Shown here: positions 54,601 to 63,041 of the stretch, piece after piece
Numbering within the stretch: position 1 is the stretch's first letter
How the letters are laid out: each line of letters begins with the position of its first letter
Assembly (NCBI RefSeq): GCF_019550795.1
Contig: NZ_CP080545.1
Coordinates: forward strand, 4,560,001 to 4,624,000
Direction of reading: 5' to 3'
DNA from: Paenibacillus sp. sptzw28
Lineage (GTDB): Bacteria > Bacillota > Bacilli > Paenibacillales > Paenibacillaceae
DNA length: 64,000 nt
Made by a program: the position numbers and the translations under genes
The notes under the pieces: generated by a model
What the model was told of the DNA's origin: nothing
What the model saw: only the letters and a program-made list of their open reading frames with translations
The model's database searches: none

Positions 54601-54633
54601 ATTCTTAAGAAAGCGTTGTCATTTCTTAAGAAT
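54601..54633. promoter_or_regulatory. Paired palindromic operator candidate upstream of the permease operon
   Basis: ATTCTTAAGAAA and TTTCTTAAGAAT form a perfect 12-bp inverted repeat with a 9-base spacer. Each arm itself contains the palindrome TTCTTAAGAA, so two identical symmetric sites sit 21 bp apart, about two helical turns. It is placed just upstream of the operon start, as expected of a dimer-binding regulator site. Confidence 0.55.
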
Positions 54634-54639
54634 GGACAG

Positions 54640-54890
54640 GACCGCGTCGCCGCGGTCGCCGCACGAACTATTCATGAAAATCGCATAGCCGTTTGCAAAC
54701 GGCAATTCATCCGCATAAAAGTTATACACTCATAATCCCGACGGTAGGGTACACCGTCCACCTCGTGCTATACAGTTTACCCAAGGTCGTGTAATGGCGC
54801 ATTTGCAACAAAATACATCTTTAACCAGATATTCAGTTTCCGATAAATATTGAAGAATCAAGTGTTTCTCACCCCCTTATGATATTGGCA
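54640..54890. other. Upstream region of the permease operon
   Basis: GC-rich palindrome ACCGCG...CGCGGT at about 54650-54665 and otherwise no gene. It presumably includes promoter sequences for the operon on the minus strand, though no clear -35/-10 pair was chosen. Confidence 0.3.
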
Positions 54891-54896
54891 GAATAC

Positions 54897-55115
54897 TTAG
54901 CCGTTCAAATTGATATACATAACGCTTGCAAGCCACAAGCACAGGGGCAGAATTGGACTTAGGAGGGTTACTGTCATCATGAGTGGTTGTTTCTTTAACA
55001 AAGCAATGACTGTGTCGGAGAATAAAAAGAGAAGGGCCGCTAAGAGACTGATAGGCAGTAAAATAAGCCCGAAGGTGCAATGCAATATAGTCGAGATTGT
55101 CAGTCGAAGCCATTG
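54897..55115 (-). pseudogene. Truncated small membrane-protein frame
   Basis: The frame reads FGLILLPISLLAALLFLFSD and ILPLCLWLASVMYINLNG, two hydrophobic segments joined by a short loop, ending at 54897. No start with a ribosome-binding site was seen; the upstream side meets the IS110 remnant. Possibly the C-terminal part of a small membrane protein. Confidence 0.35.
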
Positions 55116-55147
55116 ATGATGGGTTACAGCACGTGCGATTAGTTCCA

Positions 55148-55340
55148 GCTAACGCATGTCGCACGCGCCGTAAACTTTCGTGGTATCGTGATCGGCAATT
55201 CCTTATCCTTTTCCAATGACGAAGAAGGTTTTCACAACCTTCTGCTATGGATCCAGCGGCTGCAGACCGCCCATAATTTAGCTTACCCGATGCTGCTCGA
55301 AAAAAGCAGTGAGAATCTACTGCAGGAAATCTAATGTCTG
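55148..55340 (+). pseudogene. IS110-family transposase N-terminal remnant
   Basis: The plus strand reads THVARAVNFRGIVIGNSLSF and NDEEGFHNLLLWIQRLQ, homologous to the N-terminal region of the IS110 transposases at 21.5 and 30.7 kb (THVARAVNFRGIVLG). Only about 45 codons match, with no start or end of the element. A fourth trace of this element type in the window. Confidence 0.75.
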
Positions 55341-55346
55341 GTAGCC

Positions 55347-55388
55347 AAAAAAACAACCTTACCCCGTATGAATACCGGAATAAGGCTG
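55347..55388 (-). terminator. Terminator of the heparinase operon
   Basis: On the minus strand CCTTATTCCG...CGGGGTAAGG is followed by TTGTTTTTTT, just downstream of the heparinase stop codon. It would end the operon that runs from the binding-protein gene at the right edge. Confidence 0.8.
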
Positions 55389-55392
55389 CTGT

Positions 55393-57324
55393 TCAATCAC
55401 CTCTACCCTTGTAAGAGCAATCGACTTCATCTCCGCTGATTGTAATGCGGAACGCGGTTCCGTCATATTCACCCAAGAGCGCCGCCACACGGTTATCCGG
55501 GTCAAGGGTCATTTCGTTCAGAATCAGAGTTTCAGGGTCCGCATAGCCAGCGGGAACAAATACCGCCATAATACCTGCCGTTCCGTGCACGGATAGCCGG
55601 GCATTTACGACCGGCGCTTCCTCCTTGGAGCCGTATATCTCCGAAATCCAGCCAGTTTCCTGGGCGATCTCCAGTCCGCCTTCTAGATTTCCGGCAGCTT
55701 TCCAGTACAAATCCACGCCCATGCTTGTTCCGGAATAATCCAGGTGCGTATGCGGACAGTCCCCTTCCCCGGAAAGAACCTGAACCTTTGCTTCCGGAAG
55801 CAGTTGGAATCGCTGCTCAATTGCGTGCCCGCCATCCGTTTCCAGCCAATCCACGAGCATCAGCAGCGGCAGCTCTGTAGAGGCCAGCAGCCATCTGCGG
55901 TGCAGAACAGGGGATTCCAGCCTCATGTAGCCGTCATGCGAAGCATCGATGAAATGATAGCTCTCTCCGCTTTCCCAGCGGTGCACTGCCGCCTTCGCCT
56001 CTGGCTCGCCCCAGGCCTGTGTGGACAAATAAGGCGTCTGATCGAGAGAGTCGACGGTCACGGTCGTGTGGGCGCGGGTGCTTTTAAAATAATGCCGCCA
56101 CTGTCCTTCTTCATACGTATACCTCCCCGGGTCGGCAAAGATCAGCTGCTTGTTCCACACCCATTCCATGGCCAGCGCATCAGCATGCCCATGGGCTCCG
56201 CCCATTGCCGCCGCGTCCAGGAATACGTACTGCCTGGCGTCTCTCATGACATAGTAGCCGGTTTGCGGAAACGCTATGCTTGACAAGTCGGGACGGCTGG
56301 AGTTTTGCAGCTCCCGGAAGCGGTCAAACTGCTCCGTGCCGAACATCCAGAGCAGCTCGGGGCTTACACTGCCGCGGCTGATAAGATCTTCCCGCTGCAG
56401 AATGGCGCCCAGCAGTGCCAGATTGTTCTGTCCGTGGCTGATCAGATTGGAGTCGCCAAGCGGAGTGGAACGGCCGTCAGGGCGGATCATCGCTTCTGTA
56501 AAAGCAGCCATTCTAGCAAGCTGCTCCCCGTAGGAAGCAGGGAACGGATACCCTGATAACCGTCCGAGCAAATACGGCGTGCCAAACATCTCGATGCTCG
56601 CATCATGATAATGCGTCGTGAGCTCGCTCTGGATGCCCTCTGGGCCGATCTGGTGAACGAGGCACAGCTCCAGCCGTTCCACAGCCAGCTGTCTCCAGTA
56701 CGGTGCGCGTTCATGCTCCGGGCAGAAGGTCGCGATCATGAACAGGCCCTGCATATGCATCATTGCATGATTGATATGCGTATCGCCCAGATAACGGGTC
56801 AAATATTCCGCATGCTCGGCCAGCGCTTCCTTCAGCTCGCCCAGGAATTCTCCAGCAAGCTGCGGACTGCCCTCCATATATTTATAGGCGGTAATCCAAG
56901 ACTGAACACGCAGTCCGTTCTCCAGCAGGCGCCACGGTCCAAGCTGCTGGAAATAGACCGCTTCCTCATAAGTGATGCCTTGCGGAACCGGATTTTGTGC
57001 TCTCCAGCTACGGAAATGCTCCATGTATACGGATACGTATTTCTCATTGTCATTCATTAGATAAGCCTTGCCTAGATCGAGCATATGCCAGTGGCGGTTG
57101 ATACCCCAGGTGAATTCCGGGTCCCGGCTCGGATTGTACAGCCAATTGACCGGGGTTCCCATGGGAATCCAGGTGGAGAGATCGTTCGTATAGGGAATAA
57201 TGAACTCATTGCGGCAGGCATGATCCGCAATTTGCAGAGCCGCTTCCGCATGCTCCGGGTATTCCAATACATACTTGCGCGCGGTTTCAGCAAGCTCTTC
57301 CGAGCTTAAGTAAAAATCCTTCAT
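55393..57324 (-). CDS. Heparinase II/III-family polysaccharide lyase
   Basis: A 643-residue protein without a signal peptide. The N-terminal (alpha/alpha) toroid (NRHWHMLDLGKAYLM; EAVYFQQLGPWRLLENGLRVQSWI; THINHAMMHMQGLFMIA) leads into a heparinase II/III beta-sandwich domain (QTGYYVMRDARQYVFLDAAAMGGAHGHADALAMEW; ADPGRYTY; STRAHTTVTVD). The conserved His/Tyr motifs of the lyase fold are present. It would split uronate-containing oligosaccharides in the cytoplasm after uptake by the linked transporter. It overlaps the cupin gene by four bases and is last in the operon. Confidence 0.9.
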   Translation of the reverse strand: MKDFYLSSEELAETARKYVLEYPEHAEAALQIADHACRNEFIIPYTNDLSTWIPMGTPVNWLYNPSRDPEFTWGINRHWHMLDLGKAYLMNDNEKYVSVYMEHFRSWRAQNPVPQGITYEEAVYFQQLGPWRLLENGLRVQSWITAYKYMEGSPQLAGEFLGELKEALAEHAEYLTRYLGDTHINHAMMHMQGLFMIATFCPEHERAPYWRQLAVERLELCLVHQIGPEGIQSELTTHYHDASIEMFGTPYLLGRLSGYPFPASYGEQLARMAAFTEAMIRPDGRSTPLGDSNLISHGQNNLALLGAILQREDLISRGSVSPELLWMFGTEQFDRFRELQNSSRPDLSSIAFPQTGYYVMRDARQYVFLDAAAMGGAHGHADALAMEWVWNKQLIFADPGRYTYEEGQWRHYFKSTRAHTTVTVDSLDQTPYLSTQAWGEPEAKAAVHRWESGESYHFIDASHDGYMRLESPVLHRRWLLASTELPLLMLVDWLETDGGHAIEQRFQLLPEAKVQVLSGEGDCPHTHLDYSGTSMGVDLYWKAAGNLEGGLEIAQETGWISEIYGSKEEAPVVNARLSVHGTAGIMAVFVPAGYADPETLILNEMTLDPDNRVAALLGEYDGTAFRITISGDEVDCSYKGRGD

Positions 57325-57659
57325 AGCTTATGAGCCTCCAGAAAATCTTCGCGCACAGGGTTGAATACATCGACGATCACAGAATCCTCCAGCGCTACGA
57401 CTCCATGGGGGACATGATACCCCGCATAAAAGCTATCGCCCGTCCGGAGCACCTTCGTTTCGCCGCCAACCGTAACCTCGAAGCATCCTTTGGCAATATA
57501 ACTGATCTGCTCATGGTTATCATGGGAGTGGACGGTGCCTATGCCGCCCTTTTTAAACACGACCTCCACCATCATCAGCGTACCGCCCATGCCCAGTATT
57601 TTTCGCGTTGCATGACCGTCGATTACATAAGGTTCGATGAGTTCATTTTGGATAATCAT
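57321..57659 (-). CDS. Small cupin protein
   Basis: A 112-residue single-domain cupin with the metal-binding motif GIGTVHSHDNHEQISYIAKG (His, His, Glu) and a second motif GDSFYAGYHVPHGVVAL. Similar small cupins in uronate loci help isomerise or bind unsaturated uronates (KdgF-like). That role is suggested here by the neighbouring lyase and transporter. Its stop overlaps the start of the heparinase gene, so the two are coupled. Confidence 0.88.
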   Translation of the reverse strand: MIIQNELIEPYVIDGHATRKILGMGGTLMMVEVVFKKGGIGTVHSHDNHEQISYIAKGCFEVTVGGETKVLRTGDSFYAGYHVPHGVVALEDSVIVDVFNPVREDFLEAHKL

Positions 57660-57683
57660 CTTTATGTTTCCTCCTTAAAGTGT

Positions 57684-59366
57684 TTAATCCGCTGCCAGTT
57701 CCCCTTGGACTTGGACTGAACTAAAACTCGGATCGGCTTTAGTTTTGGTGCAGTCCCTCCCCTGTTCTTCCATGTACAGCTGCCGGAAGCTTGTAGGCGT
57801 CATCCCGCTGTGCTTTCTGAACAACTCGCTGAAATAAGGCCGGTCTTCATACCCCAGCATCAGCGCGATTTCCTGTACCTGTATACCTTCAATGAGCAGT
57901 TCCTTGGCCCGCTCGATCCGCTTGGCCGTTTTATACTGCGCAATGGTAAGCCCGGTTTCCTTTTTGAACAGGTTAGCAAAATAGCTCGGGCTGAGGTGCA
58001 CCGCCTTCGCGCATTCATTCACGGTAAAGTTAGTGTGCAGGTGTTCGTGGATATATTCTTTCGCCTTTGTGATCACCTGTCCGTTGTCCTTCATTAGCCC
58101 GCTGTCCATCAGCTCGCAGCCCCGATGGCAGAATTCGCTGACATCATACATCCAGCCGTAATAGGTAGAGGACATGTTCTCTTTCACTTTGGCCAGACTG
58201 GTTTCAAGCTCGGTCCGCTCCTCCTCCGCAATCGACTCCGACAGCATGCGGCAGACAGCAAAAGCGAGCCCATAGAACATATTCACCATAATATCCGGTT
58301 CCGGCGGGTAGGGATTCAGCGTCCATTCCAAGAAGATAGCGTCAAGAATTTCATCCGTTCGGCTTTTGTTCCCGCAGCGAATCGCATAGAACAGTTCCTT
58401 TTCCTTATCCGGCTTAAAGCGTGGAGCGGTGGAACTCAGCTTCCTTAAACCGTTGAAATAAATGACCGAATTGCCCCCGGAATAAAATTTATAAGCGATC
58501 GCTTTTTCAGCCTGCTGGTAGGATTCGTTGACTAACCTAGGATGAGCTATTTCAGTGCCTACTCCAATGGATATCGTATGTCTCGTGTACCGCTCCACGT
58601 TTTTGAGGCACTGCTCCAGCAGCTCCCTCAGCGGAATGGACGGGGGCGGATTGAACAAAACGACCAGCTGGCTGTTCTCTTCACGTACCATAACCCCCTC
58701 GGTATGGGCAAAAAGGGTCTCCTCCATAATATTTTGAACAGCAAATCGCACCATCTCCCGTTCTCCGGTTGAGGGCTGCTGATGCGCTCCGAAATCAATA
58801 TCGATCACCATCACCATCAGCGGGGAGAGCTTCATGCCGATTTGAAGAAACTGCCACTGTTCCTCAAGCGAATCCGTATCTACAGTGTAGTGGAGCAGGT
58901 TGCGGATATAATCCTGCCTCAGGTAAGGAGTGCTCTTCTTCATCTTTTTCTCCAGGTCCATTATACGGCTCGACCTGCTCTGCTCAAGCTCAATCGCCTG
59001 CTTCACTTTCATGACGGCCTCCAGAATCTGCGGCTGGGTAAACGGCTTGAGCAGATAATCAAAAGCTCCCAGCCGAATGGCCTCTTGTGCATAATGAAAG
59101 TCCGTATAACCGCTCATGAAAATCACCTTGGTGGGAAGCTCCTCCGCCGTCATGCGCCGGATCATCTCCAGTCCGTCCAGCTGGGGCATACGGATATCAG
59201 TGATCACGATGTTTGGCTTCTGCTCCCTGATTAGACGCAGTCCTTCCTCTCCATCGCTGGCGGTTCCGATAATGTCGATATTATAGTCGGACCAGAGTAT
59301 GGTAGAAGTGATTCCTTTCACGACCGCCTTGATATCATCCATCACACACATCGTCAGATTATCCAT
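57684..59366 (-). CDS. AraC-type response regulator (YesN-like)
   Basis: A 560-residue regulator from ATG 59366 after AAGGAGGAGG. It has a receiver domain (CVMDDIKAVVKGI, phosphoacceptor Asp in IVITDIRMPQLDG, Lys in YLLKPFTQP), a long middle region (about 140-430) and a C-terminal AraC domain (CAKAVHLSPSYFANLFKKETG; IALMLGYEDRPYFSELFRKHSGMTP). Note CVMDD in place of the usual VDDE acid pocket: two acidic residues remain. It pairs with the kinase gene immediately upstream and probably controls this uptake operon. Confidence 0.92.
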   Translation of the reverse strand: MDNLTMCVMDDIKAVVKGITSTILWSDYNIDIIGTASDGEEGLRLIREQKPNIVITDIRMPQLDGLEMIRRMTAEELPTKVIFMSGYTDFHYAQEAIRLGAFDYLLKPFTQPQILEAVMKVKQAIELEQSRSSRIMDLEKKMKKSTPYLRQDYIRNLLHYTVDTDSLEEQWQFLQIGMKLSPLMVMVIDIDFGAHQQPSTGEREMVRFAVQNIMEETLFAHTEGVMVREENSQLVVLFNPPPSIPLRELLEQCLKNVERYTRHTISIGVGTEIAHPRLVNESYQQAEKAIAYKFYSGGNSVIYFNGLRKLSSTAPRFKPDKEKELFYAIRCGNKSRTDEILDAIFLEWTLNPYPPEPDIMVNMFYGLAFAVCRMLSESIAEEERTELETSLAKVKENMSSTYYGWMYDVSEFCHRGCELMDSGLMKDNGQVITKAKEYIHEHLHTNFTVNECAKAVHLSPSYFANLFKKETGLTIAQYKTAKRIERAKELLIEGIQVQEIALMLGYEDRPYFSELFRKHSGMTPTSFRQLYMEEQGRDCTKTKADPSFSSVQVQGELAAD

Positions 59367-59382
59367 TTGGGCATCCTCCTCC

Positions 59383-61143
59383 TTAAACAAGCGGTATGAT
59401 CAAGGTCACCGTGGTTTCTTGGTCCGGAATGCTTTCAAAGTTTATCGAAGCTTGTTCCCCGTAATAGAGCTGCAGCCGGCTTCTGATATTAGAGAGTGCG
59501 TAGCTCTCATACGTCACAGGATGCTGTTCAATCTGTCGGTTAACCTGCCGCACATCCATTCCGTGTCCGTTATCCGTCACCTGAAGCACAAGCTTGTCCT
59601 CTCTGCGGGAAACCTCAATTCGGATATGTCCCCATCTGCGCAAATCCCGAAACCCGTGAAGAATGGAGTTCTCCACCAGCGGCTGCAGCAGAATTTTGAG
59701 CATTGTCACCTGGTACAAAGCAGGATCCTCCACACTAATCGAATAGGTGAACAGATCCTCGTAGCATTTTTGCTGAAGCACTAGGTACTGCTCCACATGC
59801 TCCAGCTCCTGCTTCAGTGAAAGCGTTTCATTGCCGTTGTTAAGCCCCAGGCGAAAAAGCAGGGAGAGCGACACAATCATTTCGCTAACATCCTTGTTCT
59901 CGCCGCTCTCGCTTTTCCAGAAAATCGTATTAAGCGTGTTGTACAGAAAATGCGGGTCCACCTGCGCCTGAAGCGCCTTTACCTCGGATTTGCGCTTCTC
60001 CCGCTCCGAATCCTTCACTTCCTCAATTAGTGTGTTGATCTGCTTCAGCATCCGGTTGAATTTATGCCCCACCGCACTTACCTCATCTTCATACTTGCTT
60101 GCGAAACGGACTTCCAGGTCACTGTGCTCCACCTGAACCATCAGACCCCGCAGCTTGTTAAGGGGCTTCAGCAGAGCCTTGGCAAGCAGATGGGAAAATG
60201 CGAGCGCCACCAGCATGCAGGCAAGCATAATAACCAGAACAAGCCATTTGATCTGCTGCATCGGCCGCAGCAAATCCGCCTTGGACTGCACGCTCACCAG
60301 AACCCAGTCCTCGTTCATCGTAAGATTAGCATAATTGACGAGTATGTCCGTACCCTGCTGGTCGGTAAAGTTAAAATTCCCCTTGGAACTGCCCGATATC
60401 TCATTCAGAAAGGCAGGCTCCTGGTAAAACAACGTCATAGGGGCCGAGGGATTGACGACCATCGAACCGTTCTTTTGGAGCAAGAACATCTTAATCTGAT
60501 TATTCGTCAGACTTTGCCCGATAATATCCTGTATGTACAATTCATTGATATTTACATTCATAAATACGTTCGGCAGGTTGTCGTTGTTGAGCGAATTTCT
60601 CAGCGGCCGCAAAAGCAAAGAAAGGACCCGTTTGTTTCCCTGAAACAGCTTGTCCTCATGCGCGCCTATCCAGTATGTGTTCCATGAATTGTCTGCGATT
60701 AAGGAGCCGTACGAATCCATAAATGTATTCGGATAGGATAGTGTGTTATTGGTGGAATAGAAATCCCCGATAGGGGTAATGAGCATCGAAGCATCAATGG
60801 ACGGCTCCACAAGCTTTAACTGGTCAAAAGGAGTCTGAATCCGGGACAGATCCTGGTAGTAGCGGTCCGTTCGGTTGTTTTTCACATCCATCATGACGCT
60901 GCTGTACGTTTCGCTCAGCATCAGGGAATAGGAGGCGACAATAATATGCCTCAGATGCTCATCGAGCACCTGCACCGATTTATCCAGCGTGTTCTGCTTC
61001 AAAAGCAGGGCATTTTTCTCCATAACCTGAGAGGCGAACCAGTACGAGCATATCCCCGTTACACTAATACATAAAATCGTGAGTAAAATATACAATATTT
61101 GGATGCGTTTCTTCAAAGATAGCTGATAATAATTGAGTTTCAC
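59383..61143 (-). CDS. Sensor histidine kinase (YesM-like)
   Basis: A 586-residue kinase with membrane segments at about residues 13-35 and 300-322 around an extracellular dCache-like domain and a HAMP linker. The His_kinase domain has the phospho-His in VDPHFLYNTLNTIFWKSE, and the HATPase carries LVENSILHG, DNGHGM and SNIRSRLQL. It lies 16 bp before the regulator and 48 bp after the permease gene, so it is part of the operon. The signal is probably an extracellular oligosaccharide or its loaded binding protein. Confidence 0.92.
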   Translation of the reverse strand: MKLNYYQLSLKKRIQILYILLTILCISVTGICSYWFASQVMEKNALLLKQNTLDKSVQVLDEHLRHIIVASYSLMLSETYSSVMMDVKNNRTDRYYQDLSRIQTPFDQLKLVEPSIDASMLITPIGDFYSTNNTLSYPNTFMDSYGSLIADNSWNTYWIGAHEDKLFQGNKRVLSLLLRPLRNSLNNDNLPNVFMNVNINELYIQDIIGQSLTNNQIKMFLLQKNGSMVVNPSAPMTLFYQEPAFLNEISGSSKGNFNFTDQQGTDILVNYANLTMNEDWVLVSVQSKADLLRPMQQIKWLVLVIMLACMLVALAFSHLLAKALLKPLNKLRGLMVQVEHSDLEVRFASKYEDEVSAVGHKFNRMLKQINTLIEEVKDSEREKRKSEVKALQAQVDPHFLYNTLNTIFWKSESGENKDVSEMIVSLSLLFRLGLNNGNETLSLKQELEHVEQYLVLQQKCYEDLFTYSISVEDPALYQVTMLKILLQPLVENSILHGFRDLRRWGHIRIEVSRREDKLVLQVTDNGHGMDVRQVNRQIEQHPVTYESYALSNIRSRLQLYYGEQASINFESIPDQETTVTLIIPLV

Positions 61144-61191
61144 GAAGAATCACTCCCTGACCACCATTATAATCAATTATTATCGCCCTAT

Positions 61192-62061
61192 CTATCCTTT
61201 TACAGCGCCTACTGTAACCTGCATAAATGATTTATTTGCGAACAGATACACGACCAGAAGCGGTAATATGGACAGGCACGCTCCCGCCATCATCAGCTGA
61301 GTTTCAGCCGCCGCTCCGATCCCGTAGCGCAAATTGGCAAGCCCTACCGGCAGGGTTTGCAAACTTGGATTGCTCAGCGTAAACACCAGCGGCAAAATAT
61401 ATTCGTTCCACGAGCCCTGAAAGGCTCCAAGTCCTGCTACCGCCAGCGCCGGACGAAGCAGCGGCAGCACGATCCGCCAATACACCGAATAGAAATTGCA
61501 GCCGTCTATATAGGCTGCTTCATCCAGGTCCTTCGGAATACCGCGAAAGAAACCAATGATAATGAAAAAGCACGTTGCATGCGCACTGATAAGGATGATG
61601 ATGACGCCGAGCAGCGATTTTTGCAAACCCAGACTGACCATGAGATCATACTGCGGACGCAGCACGACCGCACCAATTGAGATAAACAGTGTAGAGGCCA
61701 GCAGCCCCATATAAATCCGTTTTCCCGCAAACTGGACTCGGTCCACAGCATAAGCCGCCATGGAGGAGACGACCAGCATGCCAATCGTAACCGTAACGCT
61801 TACAAAGACACTGTTAAAGGTAAAACGGGAGAAATTGGCGGTCTCCCACGCTTTGGCATAGTTAGCGAACTGCCAGCTTTCGGGCAGCAGTGTTGCCCCT
61901 GCGGTTACCTCCAGATTGGTTTTGAACGAGCCTAGAAAAACCATTATAATCGGAAATAGTGTGACTAGAGCGGTCACAATCAGAAATACCCACAAAATAA
62001 CTCTGCCCAGCACTGCAGGCCATGATTTCGACACCACACCGCCGCTTACAACTCGGTTCAT
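61192..62061 (-). CDS. ABC sugar permease (MsmG/AraQ-type)
   Basis: A 289-residue protein with six membrane helices and the EAA loop DLDEAAYIDGCNFYSVYWRIVLPLLRPAL, ending FMQVTVGAVKG. It belongs to the carbohydrate uptake-1 (MalG/AraQ/MsmG) family. Second permease of the operon, 19 bp after its partner. Confidence 0.92.
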   Translation of the reverse strand: MNRVVSGGVVSKSWPAVLGRVILWVFLIVTALVTLFPIIMVFLGSFKTNLEVTAGATLLPESWQFANYAKAWETANFSRFTFNSVFVSVTVTIGMLVVSSMAAYAVDRVQFAGKRIYMGLLASTLFISIGAVVLRPQYDLMVSLGLQKSLLGVIIILISAHATCFFIIIGFFRGIPKDLDEAAYIDGCNFYSVYWRIVLPLLRPALAVAGLGAFQGSWNEYILPLVFTLSNPSLQTLPVGLANLRYGIGAAAETQLMMAGACLSILPLLVVYLFANKSFMQVTVGAVKG

Positions 62062-62080
62062 GCTTCCCCACCCCGCCCGC

Positions 62081-62965
62081 TTAATAAATGTTGTTCAGCT
62101 TCCTCGATACAAAGAAATAAATGACCGTTATCCCGCCTACCATAAGAGCCGTTGTGAATCCGACCGCGCTGCCGTATCCGATCTGCTGCAGCGTTTGAGA
62201 TTCCGGGGAGATCGGGAATAAAAGTTTGAAGAGATAAAGGTACATAACCTCGGTTTTTCCGTATGGCCCGCCTCCGGTGAGGACCATGATGCTTTCATAA
62301 CCCTTGAGCGAAATCGTGATCGCCAGCATAATAATCATCTGCATGACAGGACCAAGCAGAGGAATCGTCACATGACGCAGCTTCTCGTATTCACCTGCTC
62401 CATCGAGTGAGGCCGCTTCATACAGATCTTCCGGAATCCCCTGCAGGCCAGCCAAAAACAACAGCATATAGTTGCCTACCGCGCCCCAAATGGCAATGAT
62501 GACCGTCGTCAGCATGGCATGATCGGCTCCAAGCCAGCTGATCGGCTGCGAAATAATATCGTATTTGATCAGGAACTGGTTAAGAATGCCGTTATAGGAA
62601 TTGAAGATAATGAAGAACACGATTGACATAACTGAAGCGCTGAAAATCGTGGGCAAATAATAGACGGCCCGCAGGAACGTGCGGCCCTTCAGGCTGCGAT
62701 TCAAAATAATCGCTAGCAGCAGGGACAACGGAATCGTGACAATCAGCTTGCCAAGTGCATAGATGCCGGTATTTTTGACGGAGCTCCAGAACTCGGCATC
62801 TCTCATAACTCTCGCAAAATTGTCCAGCCCGATAAAGACGGGCGTGCCGAAGCCCTGGTAGTCATAGAACATGAACCGCAGTGCCCACATCAAGGGATAA
62901 ATACTAAAGATCAGCGTTAAAAACAAGCTTGGAAAAATAAAAACATAAGCATGCAGTTTCCTCAT
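62081..62965 (-). CDS. ABC sugar permease (MsmF/UgpA-type)
   Basis: A 294-residue protein with six membrane helices (first at about residues 5-27), the EAA loop DLYEAASLDGAGEYEKLRHVTIPLLGP and a short C-terminus. It belongs to the MalF/UgpA/MsmF type of carbohydrate permease and pairs with the MsmG-type protein. The binding-protein gene precedes it. The ATG follows GGAGGACAATTT. Confidence 0.92.
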   Translation of the reverse strand: MRKLHAYVFIFPSLFLTLIFSIYPLMWALRFMFYDYQGFGTPVFIGLDNFARVMRDAEFWSSVKNTGIYALGKLIVTIPLSLLLAIILNRSLKGRTFLRAVYYLPTIFSASVMSIVFFIIFNSYNGILNQFLIKYDIISQPISWLGADHAMLTTVIIAIWGAVGNYMLLFLAGLQGIPEDLYEAASLDGAGEYEKLRHVTIPLLGPVMQMIIMLAITISLKGYESIMVLTGGGPYGKTEVMYLYLFKLLFPISPESQTLQQIGYGSAVGFTTALMVGGITVIYFFVSRKLNNIY

Positions 62966-63041
62966 AAATTGTCCTCCTCGGAAAGTAACTCAGAGCATAA
63001 AAGAAAAGATGCGCCGGTCCGCGCCGGCGCATACAGCAGTA

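Noticed and set aside
54877..55356. Minus-strand frame of 159 codons
   Set aside because: It runs across the IS110 remnant and is in a different frame from the hydrophobic stretch that looks protein-like.
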